DNA of 50,329 nucleotides from Devosia elaeis (GTDB taxonomy: Bacteria > Pseudomonadota > Alphaproteobacteria > Rhizobiales > Devosiaceae). Below the pieces are notes generated by a model. It did no database searches and had not been told where the DNA came from. It was given only the letters and a program-made list of their open reading frames with translations. The stretch spans positions 1 to 50,329 of the forward strand of contig NZ_LVVY01000123.1 in NCBI RefSeq assembly GCF_001650025.1, read 5' to 3'. The position numbers and the translations under genes were made by a program. Shown here piece after piece: positions 1-7,683 of the stretch (its first letter is position 1; every line of letters starts with the position of its first letter).

Positions 1-2
1 CT

Positions 3-35
3 TCGTCGGCAGCGTCAGATGTGTATAAGAGACAG
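3..35 (+). other. Nextera transposase adapter (sequencing artefact)
   Basis: These 33 bases match the Illumina Nextera read-1 adapter, ending in the Tn5 mosaic end (agatgtgtataagagacag). This is library-preparation sequence left on a contig end, not genomic DNA. Genomic sequence begins at about position 36. Confidence 0.97.
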
Positions 36-82
36 CCCCGAGGGCGGGCGGTCACGTCAGAAGATGGTCCGAAATAAACGCT

Positions 83-100
83 TCTCCTCAAGGGAGGAGA
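83..100. repeat. Short palindrome of the CTCC/GGAG repeat family
   Basis: Perfect 7-bp stem (83-89 with 94-100) around a 4-base loop. It lies downstream of the stop codon of the minus-strand gene at 129. Its ctcctc-aagg-gaggag core resembles the larger palindromes at 7598, 44151 and 50064. It could serve as a terminator, but no T-run follows on the minus strand. Confidence 0.4.
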
Positions 101-128
101 GGCGAGGGGGCAGAGGGCAGCACCGCGC

Positions 129-572
129 CTAGTTATTGATGCTGAGAATGCCCCATTGGGTGTCGAGACAGGCGTCGTCGAGGCACACATTGGTGAGCCA
201 CATCGCGCCATTGCCGAGGCCGACGCCTTCGCTGGTGACGATGAGGTCAGCGACATTCTGATTGAGCACGGCGTCAAGAGTTTCGACCGTGACGAGGCTG
301 TCGAACTCGTTCAGCAGATCTTGCTCGCCAAGCACCTCATAGGTTTCCCCATTGGCGTTCACCATCAGCGGATAAAGGGCGTAGTCGGAAATGACGCCGG
401 GATCATCGAACATGATCGCGTCCTGAATGGCTGCGTAGGCTTCGAAAAAGCCATCCGCGTCGCCGTGGATGCTCTCGATATTGTCCCACACGGCCTGCTC
501 GTCCTGAGCAAAGGCAGGCTGGGCGGCGATGGCGAGGCCGAGGGCGGTGGCGACAAGCGCGATACGAGACAT
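129..572 (-). CDS. Secreted small protein, NTF2-like fold suspected
   Basis: A 147-residue protein of unknown function. The start at 572 is chosen because an AGGAG ribosome-binding site lies just upstream and the protein then begins with a clear Sec signal peptide (hydrophobic core, AFA-Q cleavage near residue 21). The mature part is acidic. It contains an ALYPLMVNANGE-type segment and ends with a C-x4-C pair (NVCLDDACLD) before a terminal beta strand, a layout seen in small periplasmic NTF2-like proteins. The fold is inference from pattern only. It is divergent from motA and probably unrelated to it. A longer reading frame starting at 683 adds a non-signal N-terminus and is unlikely. Confidence 0.7.
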   Translation of the reverse strand: MSRIALVATALGLAIAAQPAFAQDEQAVWDNIESIHGDADGFFEAYAAIQDAIMFDDPGVISDYALYPLMVNANGETYEVLGEQDLLNEFDSLVTVETLDAVLNQNVADLIVTSEGVGLGNGAMWLTNVCLDDACLDTQWGILSINN

Positions 573-754
573 TTCATGCTCCTTTGGCAATCGGTTCCTG
601 AGGTGACCCAGCAGAATGGCGAAAGCAAGATTTGCCGACTGCGCAGCATTCCATACACGTGCTGTTAAGTCGGTGAATTGCACAATGCCGCCGCGTCCGT
701 GGGACCCGACTGTCCCGGAAACGCAGAATGCGTTCGAGTACGAGTATTGCGTCC

Positions 755-1618
755 ATGCGTCTGATCATTGGTGTCATCACCGTCTTTGCCTGCGTTTTCG
801 GCGGCTATGCGGCCATGGGCGGACATGTGGCCGTGCTTTGGCAGCCCTTTGAATTCGTTATCATCCTGGGTGCGGCCATCGGGGCCTTCATCATCGCCAA
901 CGGAGCGCCTGTGCTCAAGGCAGTGCCGGCCATGTTCGGCACGATGTTCAAGGGGCCGAAATATGACAAGGCCGCCTATGTCGAGCTGCTCGGGCTGCAA
1001 TATTCGATGTACAAGCTGGTGCAGCAGAAGGGCATTCTCGGGATCGAGCCGCATATCGAGGACCCGCAGAATTCGAGCCTATTCAACGCCTTTCCGAGCT
1101 TCGCCAAAAACCACCATGCGGTGGAATTCGTCTGCGACTACATGCGCATGGTGACCATGGGCTCCAACAATGTCCATGAGATGGAAGCGCTGATGGACGA
1201 GGAACTGGAGACCCACCACCAGGAAAAGGAACGCCTGGTGGCCTCCATGCAGGCCATTGCCGATGGCACGCCCGCGCTCGGCATCGTTGCGGCGGTGCTC
1301 GGCGTGATCAAAACCATGGGGGCCATCACCGAGCCGCCCGAAGTGCTGGGGCACCTGATCGGTGGGGCGCTGGTGGGCACCTTTTTCGGCGTCTTCGTAG
1401 CCTACGGCTTTTTCGGCCCAATGGCGCAGTCGCTGAAGAATATCTACGAGGCCGAGTCCAAATATTACCTCTCGCTCAAGGTCGGCCTCCTGGCCCATAT
1501 CGGCGGGCAGCCGCCGGTCATGGCCATTGAATTCGCGCGCAAGGCGCTGATGAGCGAAGTCAGGCCGACCTTCAACGAAGTGGAAGCCGCCACGGCCGCC
1601 CTGCCGGCCACGACCTGA
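755..1618 (+). CDS. motA: Flagellar motor stator protein MotA
   Basis: Inner-membrane stator subunit that, with MotB, conducts ions to drive flagellar rotation. The 287-residue product begins MRLIIGVITVFACVFGGY, like alphaproteobacterial MotA. It carries a cytoplasmic loop rich in acidic residues and two C-terminal membrane segments with the conserved prolines (TPALGIVAAVLGVIKTMG; VAYGFFGPMAQ). An in-frame ATG at 728 exists, but it would add nine residues ahead of the family start. motB follows after 24 bases, so the two form an operon. No other flagellar genes are in the window, so any wider flagellar cluster must be elsewhere. Confidence 0.95.
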   Translation: MRLIIGVITVFACVFGGYAAMGGHVAVLWQPFEFVIILGAAIGAFIIANGAPVLKAVPAMFGTMFKGPKYDKAAYVELLGLQYSMYKLVQQKGILGIEPHIEDPQNSSLFNAFPSFAKNHHAVEFVCDYMRMVTMGSNNVHEMEALMDEELETHHQEKERLVASMQAIADGTPALGIVAAVLGVIKTMGAITEPPEVLGHLIGGALVGTFFGVFVAYGFFGPMAQSLKNIYEAESKYYLSLKVGLLAHIGGQPPVMAIEFARKALMSEVRPTFNEVEAATAALPATT

Positions 1619-1642
1619 ACCTTCCGCAAAAGGTGAGCCAGA

Positions 1643-2563
1643 ATGGCGAACTACGACCAGCCGATCATCATCAAGAAGGTCAAGAAGAACAAGCACGTCC
1701 ACCATGGCGGCGCGTGGAAGATCGCCTATGCCGACTTCGTGACGGCGATGATGGCGTTCTTCCTCCTGATGTGGCTGATCAGCATGACGACGCCGGAACA
1801 GAAGGAAGGGCTGGCCGACTATTTCGCACCCACTTCGGCCAGCAATTCCACCTCCGGATCGGGCGGCGTGCTGGGTGGCACGGCGATGGACAATTCGGGC
1901 AGCAAGATGTCGGGATCGTCGGCCGACGTGATCAATGACAGCCCGGCCTCGCCGCAAAGCGCCGATCGCGGCACCATCGAAAACAATATCGGGGGCATGG
2001 CGCGCGACAATGGCAGCGAGCTCACCGCCAGCAGCGACAGCGAGGTCAATCTGCAATCGCAGCAGGACCAGGCGTTCCACAGCGCGGCCGCCAGCATCAA
2101 GCAGGCCTGGCAATCCCTGCCGGAGTTGACCCCGTTCATGGACAATCTGCTGGTCGAGCAGACCGAGGACGGGCTCGATATCCAGATCATCGACCAGCAG
2201 GGCCGCCCCATGTTCCCCGAGGGATCGAAATATCCGCTGGAGGCCACTCGGGTAGCCATCGCCGCCATCGGTCCCATCCTGCAGCAGCTCAATGCGCAGG
2301 TGACCATCTCCGGACACACAGCGGCCGGTGGGCGGTATGACAATCCGCGCTATGGGCCTTGGGAATTGTCGGCCGACAGGGCGAATGTGGTGCGTTCGGT
2401 GCTGGGCGAATTCGGGCTCGGTAATGACCGGGTCAAATCGGTGATGGGACGGGCGACCGACGAGCCCTATTTCCCCAACGATCCCTATATGGCGGCCAAT
2501 GAGCGGGTGCGGATCACCGTCCTGCAATCGCCGCCGCCGGTGCCGCTGGGGCTGACGCCGTAG
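1643..2563 (+). CDS. motB: Flagellar motor stator protein MotB
   Basis: Peptidoglycan-anchored partner of MotA, 306 residues. A basic cytoplasmic N-terminus (KKVKKNKHVHHGG) precedes one transmembrane helix (about residues 28-47) with the ion-binding aspartate D31 in the AYADFVTAMM motif. A Ser/Gly-rich linker follows (about 60-135), then a C-terminal OmpA-like domain (about 165-300) with the VTISGHTAAGG and LSADRANVVR peptidoglycan-binding motifs. An AAGGTGA ribosome-binding site lies six bases upstream. It converges with the acetyltransferase gene, only 13 bases away. Confidence 0.95.
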   Translation: MANYDQPIIIKKVKKNKHVHHGGAWKIAYADFVTAMMAFFLLMWLISMTTPEQKEGLADYFAPTSASNSTSGSGGVLGGTAMDNSGSKMSGSSADVINDSPASPQSADRGTIENNIGGMARDNGSELTASSDSEVNLQSQQDQAFHSAAASIKQAWQSLPELTPFMDNLLVEQTEDGLDIQIIDQQGRPMFPEGSKYPLEATRVAIAAIGPILQQLNAQVTISGHTAAGGRYDNPRYGPWELSADRANVVRSVLGEFGLGNDRVKSVMGRATDEPYFPNDPYMAANERVRITVLQSPPPVPLGLTP

Positions 2564-2576
2564 GCGGCGAAACGCG

Positions 2577-3053
2577 CTAAAGAAACAGCTTGAAGCCTTC
2601 GTGGGAGGCTTCAAAGCCCAGCTTGCGATAGAAACGGTGGGCGTCGAGGCGCGTTTTGTTGGAGGTGAGCTGGACGAGGCCACAGCCTGCCTCGCGGCAG
2701 CGATCCACCGCCCATTGCACCATCTGCGAGCCCAGGCCGTTGCCGCGCTGATCGGCGCGGATATGGACATTTTCGAGCAGGCCCCGCGTCATGCCGAAGC
2801 GCGGCAGGCCGGGAATGAAGCTGATCTGGAGCGTGCCGACGATTTCTCCGTTGCGCTCGGCGACGATGAGGCGATGGCTGGGACTGGCGCTGATGGTGTC
2901 GAAGGCGGCGCGATAACGCGGGTCCGACAAGGAGGCCGGATCGAGGGGCGGGGTGTCGATGCCACGGGCATCGCCGGCATGGGCGAGCAGGAGGATGGTC
3001 GGAATATCGGCGGGCGCAGCGTCGCGGAAAGCAAGGTCGGTCATGTCAAGCAT
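2577..3053 (-). CDS. GNAT family N-acetyltransferase
   Basis: A 158-residue single-domain GNAT enzyme that would transfer an acetyl group from acetyl-CoA to an unknown amine. The acetyl-CoA loop motif is visible as RADQRGNGLGSQMV (about residues 98-111), and the C-terminal strand/helix shows the usual HRFYRKLGFEASHEGFKLFL ending. The start overlaps the end of the upstream ABC permease gene by 8 bases, implying translational coupling; an in-frame ATG at 3044 is a possible alternative. Being last in a three-gene unit with an ABC exporter hints that its substrate may relate to the exported compound, but this is inference. Confidence 0.85.
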   Translation of the reverse strand: MLDMTDLAFRDAAPADIPTILLLAHAGDARGIDTPPLDPASLSDPRYRAAFDTISASPSHRLIVAERNGEIVGTLQISFIPGLPRFGMTRGLLENVHIRADQRGNGLGSQMVQWAVDRCREAGCGLVQLTSNKTRLDAHRFYRKLGFEASHEGFKLFL

Positions 3054-4575
3054 TCTTGGGAGCGATGAGTCGGGCCAAGCCTAGCACGCCCAGCGCAGCA
3101 ATGGCGGGAAGAACCAAGAGCGGACTGCCTGCGGCCCAGAGCGCCCCCGTGCCGGCCCACATGATCGAGGAAAAGGCTTCGCAGAGGGTCGCGGCGCGGG
3201 AGGCATTCTGGCGGCGGCGGAACATGGAGCGTTTCGCCGTAACCCGGAACCAGAGCTGGATGGCGGTGGCGGCGCCGGCGGCCAGCGCGGCGCAAAGCGC
3301 GGTGATCAGCGCCATGGGCCAGGCGGTGACGGCCAGCATGAGCAGCAAGGGCGTAAGCACGAGGGCAATGACCACCAGCACGGATTCGACCTTGGCGCGG
3401 AGAATGGTGGACTGGCTGAGGGGCGCGGTGCTGACCAGATCATGTGCATCTTCGCCGGAAATGGCGAGCCAGGCGAGTCCGCCGGCGAGCTGGCCGGAAG
3501 CCATGACCAGGACGGGCACCACGACGATGAAAGTGCCGTCCCCAGCGCCGTAATTGACCCAGAGCAGGAGGGCCGGTGGCACCAGGTAGAGCAATTGCAT
3601 CAGCGTTTGCGACAGGAGCCAGGGATCGCGCTGAAGCAGTTTCCATTCCTTGCGGCGCAGCGCCTGGCGCTGCGTGGCCGGGGCAAAGGCGTGGGCCGAC
3701 GCGTGGCGTCGCCTGCGCACATGATTGAGGCCGGCGGCGGCGCTGGCGAGCCGTCCATAACTGGGCGCGACGAGGGCTATGGTGACGCCCAGGATCGCCA
3801 GCGCGCAGCAGAGCAGCAGCAGGGCCGCCGGCATGTCACCCATGGCGGCGCGGGCAGGCAGCCAGAGGAGGCTGTCGGCATCGGGCGCGCTGGCCAGGAT
3901 ATCGGCGGATTGAAAGAAGGCGAGGCGCGAAAAGCCATCATGGGAAAGGATGGCGGCGGCCTGGATGCCTATGACGAAGCCGGCGCCGACAATGCCGGCG
4001 ACGATCTGGGCGAGCAGGCGCGTCCGCTTCGGCCCGGCCAAATGGAAGAGCAGACGCGTAATGCCCATGGCGATGGCGACCGAAAGAGCGGCCAGGGCAG
4101 CGAGCAGCAAATAGGCCGAGAGCCAATGCCAGCCGGCCTGGAAGACGAGGGCGGTGACCAGGGGACTGATGAGCAGGACGCCCAGCGCGAAGGTGGCAAC
4201 GAAGACCGCGCCGGCGCGAATGGCGAAAATGCGGGCGCCGGGCGTGGGCGAGGACAGGATGAGATCGAGGTCGGAGCGGGCGTAATAGACGCGGGTGACC
4301 GCTTCGAGCGCCTGAGACAGGTTGACTGCCCAGAACAAGAGGCCCATGCCCGAGACCACCAGCAGGACCTGCGGATCGATGAGAGCGCCGGCCTCCACCC
4401 AAGGGCGGATCGAGAACCAGGCGATGAGCGTGATCAGGGCATAGACGGCGAGGCCGCCGACGATCCAGCCGATGAGGCGGGCTCGCCTGCCACCGGTCAT
4501 CATCGCCATGGCGTCGCGCCAGGACAGGCGCAATTCGTGGCGGGCCAGCCAGAACAGGGAAGCGGTGGCGCTCAT
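3046..4575 (-). CDS. ABC transporter permease
   Basis: A 509-residue polytopic membrane protein with about ten to twelve hydrophobic segments. It begins with the ASLFWLARHELRLSWRDA type N-terminus seen in large ABC-2-like permeases. Its start codon overlaps the stop of the ATPase gene (ATGA), so the two form one transporter. It has no periplasmic binding protein, which points to export rather than uptake. The substrate cannot be told from sequence. The acetyltransferase gene overlaps its 3' end. Confidence 0.85.
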   Translation of the reverse strand: MSATASLFWLARHELRLSWRDAMAMMTGGRRARLIGWIVGGLAVYALITLIAWFSIRPWVEAGALIDPQVLLVVSGMGLLFWAVNLSQALEAVTRVYYARSDLDLILSSPTPGARIFAIRAGAVFVATFALGVLLISPLVTALVFQAGWHWLSAYLLLAALAALSVAIAMGITRLLFHLAGPKRTRLLAQIVAGIVGAGFVIGIQAAAILSHDGFSRLAFFQSADILASAPDADSLLWLPARAAMGDMPAALLLLCCALAILGVTIALVAPSYGRLASAAAGLNHVRRRRHASAHAFAPATQRQALRRKEWKLLQRDPWLLSQTLMQLLYLVPPALLLWVNYGAGDGTFIVVVPVLVMASGQLAGGLAWLAISGEDAHDLVSTAPLSQSTILRAKVESVLVVIALVLTPLLLMLAVTAWPMALITALCAALAAGAATAIQLWFRVTAKRSMFRRRQNASRAATLCEAFSSIMWAGTGALWAAGSPLLVLPAIAALGVLGLARLIAPKNA

Positions 4576-5312
4576 GCCGCCTGGCTGCCCCGGGCGACCA
4601 GGTCCAGGAAGATTTCCTCCAGCGTGGTCTCGCGCCCGATACGCGCCCGCAATTCGGCCAGCGTGCCCTCGGCAATGAGGCGACCCTCGGCAATGACGCC
4701 GATCCGCTCGGCCATCCGTTCGGCCACTTCGAGAATGTGGGTGGTCATGATGACGGTGACACCAGCCTCGGTCTTATGGCGCAGCACGTCCTTCACCTGG
4801 CGGGCGGAGCCGGCATCGAGGCCGGTCAACGGTTCGTCGAGGATGATCAGGCGGGGATCGTGAACCAGGGCGCCGGCCAGGGCGACCTTTTGCAGCATGC
4901 CCTTGGAAAAGCCGCCGCAGAGGTCGTTGGCATAGGGGGCGAGGCCGAGCCAGTCGATCAGTTCATGGGCGGTACGCCGGGCCCGGTCCGGCTCCACCTG
5001 CCAGAGGCCGGCGACGAAATCGAGATATTCGAGCGGGGTGAGGCGATCATAGACCATGGGCTCGTCCGAAACCCAGGCCATGAGGCGCTTGGCAGCAACC
5101 GGATCGGCCAGGGCGTCGATGCCGAAGATGGAAATGGCGCCGCTGTCAGGCTTCAGCAGGCCAGCCACCATGCGCAGGATGGTGGTCTTGCCGGCGCCAT
5201 TGGGACCGAGCAGGGCATAGAATTCCCCGCCGGCGATCGTGAGGTCCACGCCGCGGACGACCGGGCGGTCGAAGGACTTGGTGAGGCCGGATAGGGCAAG
5301 GGCGGCAGGCAT
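4572..5312 (-). CDS. ABC transporter ATP-binding protein
   Basis: A 246-residue nucleotide-binding subunit. Walker A is LLGPNGAGKTT (about residues 33-43). The signature region is degenerate: GGFSKGMLQKVALAGAL replaces the usual LSGGQ. Walker B is LIILDEPLTGLD, and the switch histidine is in MTTHILE. The FSKGM form of the signature is common in ABC-2 exporters. The gene starts with a GGAG site five bases from ATG and overlaps the permease gene by four bases. It is the first gene of the ATPase-permease-acetyltransferase unit. Confidence 0.92.
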   Translation of the reverse strand: MPAALALSGLTKSFDRPVVRGVDLTIAGGEFYALLGPNGAGKTTILRMVAGLLKPDSGAISIFGIDALADPVAAKRLMAWVSDEPMVYDRLTPLEYLDFVAGLWQVEPDRARRTAHELIDWLGLAPYANDLCGGFSKGMLQKVALAGALVHDPRLIILDEPLTGLDAGSARQVKDVLRHKTEAGVTVIMTTHILEVAERMAERIGVIAEGRLIAEGTLAELRARIGRETTLEEIFLDLVARGSQAA

Positions 5313-5400
5313 GGAGGCTCCACTTCTGGTGTGCCAGCCTAGTCTCGCCGCCCTTTCCGGCGCATGAATGGCAATCGTTAACGAATTGCCGCTGCCGCTA

Positions 5401-5838
5401 TCAGACGACTGTCAGGGTGACGTCGACATTACCGCGCGTGGCGTTGGAATAGGGGCAGATCTGGTGGGCCTTGTGGACAAGGTCCTCCGCCTGGGCACGG
5501 TCGAATCCGGGCAGGGTGACCTTGAGCTCAACGGCGATGTTGAAGCCCTTGCCGCCCTCATTGGCGTTGTCCCCGAAGGAGACGGCGGAATCGATGCTGG
5601 CTTCATCGGGAATCTTCACCTTTTCGCCGCGCGCCACGGCCTTGAGGGCGCCGAGGAAGCAGGCGGAATAGCCGACGGCAAAGAGCTGCTCGGGATTGGT
5701 GCCCGGGCCATCATTGCCGCCCATGGCCTTGGGGGTGTCGAGGGTGACCTCAAGACGGCCATCGTCGGTCTTGCTGGTGCCGGTGCGGCCGCCCGTGGTG
5801 TGGGCGTGGGCGGTGTAGACTGCGGACTTGATGCTCAT
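5401..5838 (-). CDS. ohr: Organic hydroperoxide resistance protein Ohr
   Basis: Thiol peroxidase of the OsmC/Ohr family that reduces organic hydroperoxides to alcohols in the cytoplasm using lipoylated partners. The 145-residue product has the two catalytic cysteines of the Ohr subgroup: C60 in GYSACFLGAL and C128 in HQICPYSNATRGN. The N-terminal AVYTAHAHTTGGRTG segment is also typical. It is transcribed away from the MarR-type regulator ohrR, with an AT-rich operator between them, which is the standard Ohr/OhrR arrangement. Confidence 0.96.
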   Translation of the reverse strand: MSIKSAVYTAHAHTTGGRTGTSKTDDGRLEVTLDTPKAMGGNDGPGTNPEQLFAVGYSACFLGALKAVARGEKVKIPDEASIDSAVSFGDNANEGGKGFNIAVELKVTLPGFDRAQAEDLVHKAHQICPYSNATRGNVDVTLTVV

Positions 5839-5881
5839 GGCTCATGCTCTCCTGTGTCTGGATGAAAGATAAATAGTGCAT

Positions 5882-5905
5882 AATTAAATTGTACGCAATC
5901 AAATT
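5882..5905. promoter_or_regulatory. Candidate OhrR operator
   Basis: In the unusually AT-rich gap between ohr and ohrR there is an imperfect inverted repeat: arms 5882-5891 and 5896-5905 pair at 8 of 10 positions around tacg, with a perfect attg-tacg-caat core. Known OhrR operators are AT-rich inverted repeats of the TACAATT type. Its position between divergent ohr and ohrR supports dual repression. No binding data are implied. Confidence 0.6.
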
Positions 5906-5943
5906 TTATGTGCTAGGAATTGCGCCTGATCCGAGGACCCGAC

Positions 5944-6390
5944 ATGGCCGATGAAAAAATGCCGACGATCGACCAGATGCTGTGCTTTGCCGTCTATTCG
6001 GCGGGACATGCCTTCACGCGGTTCTACAAGCCGCGGCTCGATGCGCTGGACCTGACCTATCCGCAATATCTGGCCTTCCTCGTCTTGTGGGAGCGCGACG
6101 ACATTACGGTAAAGCATCTGGGGGAGCGTTTGTTCCTCGATTCGGGCACGATCACGCCGCTGATCAAGCGGCTGGAAGCGCGGGGGCTGGTGCGCCGCCG
6201 CCGCGACGAGGACGATGAGCGACAGGTGCGGATCACCCTAACCGAGGCGGGCCGGGCGCTCAGGGCCAAGGCCTTCGCCATCCCACTGGCTGTCATCGAG
6301 GGAACGGGCCTGACGCTTGAGGGTGGAGATGCCTTGAGGGCGGAACTGATCGCGTTGCGCGACCGGCTGGACGCGGCGCTGGAGGTTTAA
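5944..6390 (+). CDS. ohrR: MarR-family organic peroxide sensor OhrR
   Basis: Winged-helix repressor of ohr, inactivated when its reactive cysteine is oxidised by organic peroxide. The 148-residue product keeps the sensor cysteine C14 in QMLCFAVYSAGHA, followed by tyrosines YKPRLDALDLTYPQYLAFLVLWE, and a wing with RRRRDEDDERQVRITLTEAG. It is the only cysteine in the protein, so this looks like a one-Cys sensor. The start at 5944 has an AGGA site; a TTG at 5920 would add eight poorly supported residues. Confidence 0.93.
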   Translation: MADEKMPTIDQMLCFAVYSAGHAFTRFYKPRLDALDLTYPQYLAFLVLWERDDITVKHLGERLFLDSGTITPLIKRLEARGLVRRRRDEDDERQVRITLTEAGRALRAKAFAIPLAVIEGTGLTLEGGDALRAELIALRDRLDAALEV

Positions 6391-6426
6391 AGCGATTCAG
6401 GGTTTGCAATGCGCTCTGCCGAAGAC

Positions 6427-6453
6427 CTCATGGTGAGCCTGTCGAACCACGAG
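6427..6453. repeat. Palindromic dispersed repeat, TGGTGAGCCTGTCGA family, copy 1
   Basis: Hairpin with arms CTCATGGT (6427-6434) and ACCACGAG (6446-6453) around gagcctgtcga. About 24 bases are shared with 14254-14277 with one difference. It lies in the gap between ohrR and the RNase T2 gene, and no gene is seen there. Function unknown; such elements are typical intergenic REP-like repeats. Confidence 0.6.
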
Positions 6454-6519
6454 CTGGGGTGCGCCTAAGCTTGTGTGTACGACCTCGGGCACGGGATGAG
6501 GTCTACTGGTACGCTAACC

Positions 6520-7497
6520 TCAACGTAGTCCCACCGCATCCACCTGGCCGGATCGGCAGCGACTTTGTTGCGGTTCGGCGGCCAGGATGAGGCGCGAGAA
6601 ATCGTCCGGGCCGGAAATCTCGCCGGTCAGAGCGATGCGCAATTCGGTGATCAATGTGCGGTTGCCGTCTTCGGCGCAGTCCATGGCCACGCGGTCGCCG
6701 GCGCCGCGCCCGAAGGAGCGGTCGAACGCGGCGCGGATATCGGTCAGCGTCAGGCGGCGGCCGACATTGCCGGCGAAAAGTTCGGCGACTTCGGAGGCGT
6801 TGAGCGCCAGCATGAGATCGAGCGAATCCGCGAAATATTCGCGCTGGTCGCCATCGTAACAGGAGCCGTGCTTGACCCATTCGTGCCGGTCGAGGCCGGA
6901 GAGGCTGCCGGGCATGACGATGTCGAGATCGCGGCGCTGGGCGATGGTCAGATCCAGCGGCGGCAGGTCGCGCCAACGGCCATCCTGGCTGGCCCAGCGG
7001 TCGCGCTCGGAGACGTCGCAATATTCATTGTCGTGTGGCTGGGGCCACAGCCCGTGCAGGGTGAAGTTGGTGGCCTCGAAGCTGTTGGGGCGCTGGTCGC
7101 GGCATTCGCGGGTGCGGGAATTGAGCTCGCAGAAAGCGGGCTGCCAATTGACGGCGAGGATATATTGGGTGCCACGATAGGTGGGCGCGACGGGCGTGGT
7201 CTCGGCCTGTTCAGGGGAGATGGCGGGACTGGTGCCGCATTCGACTGCGACCCAGCGCTGGACCGGGCTGGCGCCGGGCACGGCAATGCGCAAATGGGTG
7301 GGCGGATTTTTGTTGGCGGCGAGCAGGTCGTAGGACTGGCCGGCCTGCGTGGCGATGTTGCCGGGATTGGTCTGGCGGTTGATGGATTGATAGGCGGGGC
7401 AGGTACTGGTTGCGGTGAAACTGCCGGAGAGCGGAACTTCGGCCAGGGCAGGGGCTGCCAGGAGGGCTAAGGCGAGAGTGGTGATTTTTCGCAGCAT
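6520..7497 (-). CDS. Secreted ribonuclease T2 family protein
   Basis: Periplasmic or secreted endoribonuclease that cleaves RNA via 2',3'-cyclic phosphate intermediates. The 325-residue protein has a Sec signal peptide (about 1-19). Both conserved active-site blocks are intact: CAS1 FTLHGLWP at 145-152 (H148) and CAS2 HEWVKHGSCY at 205-214 (H205, E206, H210). Paired cysteines are consistent with disulfides. About 85 residues lie between the signal peptide and the RNase domain, longer than in minimal T2 enzymes. The start at 7497 is chosen for the signal peptide; the frame is open to 7557. The gene lies downstream of a 2',3'-cyclic nucleotide phosphodiesterase on the same strand, which would act on its products. 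Confidence 0.93.
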   Translation of the reverse strand: MLRKITTLALALLAAPALAEVPLSGSFTATSTCPAYQSINRQTNPGNIATQAGQSYDLLAANKNPPTHLRIAVPGASPVQRWVAVECGTSPAISPEQAETTPVAPTYRGTQYILAVNWQPAFCELNSRTRECRDQRPNSFEATNFTLHGLWPQPHDNEYCDVSERDRWASQDGRWRDLPPLDLTIAQRRDLDIVMPGSLSGLDRHEWVKHGSCYDGDQREYFADSLDLMLALNASEVAELFAGNVGRRLTLTDIRAAFDRSFGRGAGDRVAMDCAEDGNRTLITELRIALTGEISGPDDFSRLILAAEPQQSRCRSGQVDAVGLR

Positions 7498-7597
7498 CGG
7501 GCCGGGCTCCGTCGGAATATCCAGATTGCCGTAGCCTTCTCTTGGCCTTGTCTGCAAGGGCGAGGCCTATTTCGGCGTGCCGGCTCGCACGGCTCTT

Positions 7598-7623
7598 CCT
7601 CCCTCCCCAAGAGGGGAGGGAGG
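7598..7623. repeat. CCTCCCTCCCC palindrome between cpdB and the RNase gene
   Basis: Perfect 11-bp stem (7598-7608 with 7613-7623) around aaga. It is the same family as the 25-bp inverted repeat at 44151-44249 and the stem at 50064-50083. It lies in the 186-base gap between two same-strand genes and could act as a partial transcription barrier or RNA-stabilising hairpin. No T-run follows. Confidence 0.6.
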
Positions 7624-7683
7624 CGATGAAGCCACCCGCTAGGCGCCCAGGCCGGTGTTGTCTGGCCGCGCTGCGCCCGTCTC

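Noticed and set aside
3..35. Transposon (Tn5) end at the left border
   Set aside because: The mosaic end is embedded in the full Nextera adapter, so it is a library artefact, not a mobile element.
1079..2770. 563-codon open frame antisense to motA/motB
   Set aside because: Composition (His/Arg/Gly-rich, no domains) is the mirror of GC-biased third positions in motAB. No ribosome-binding site or family match.
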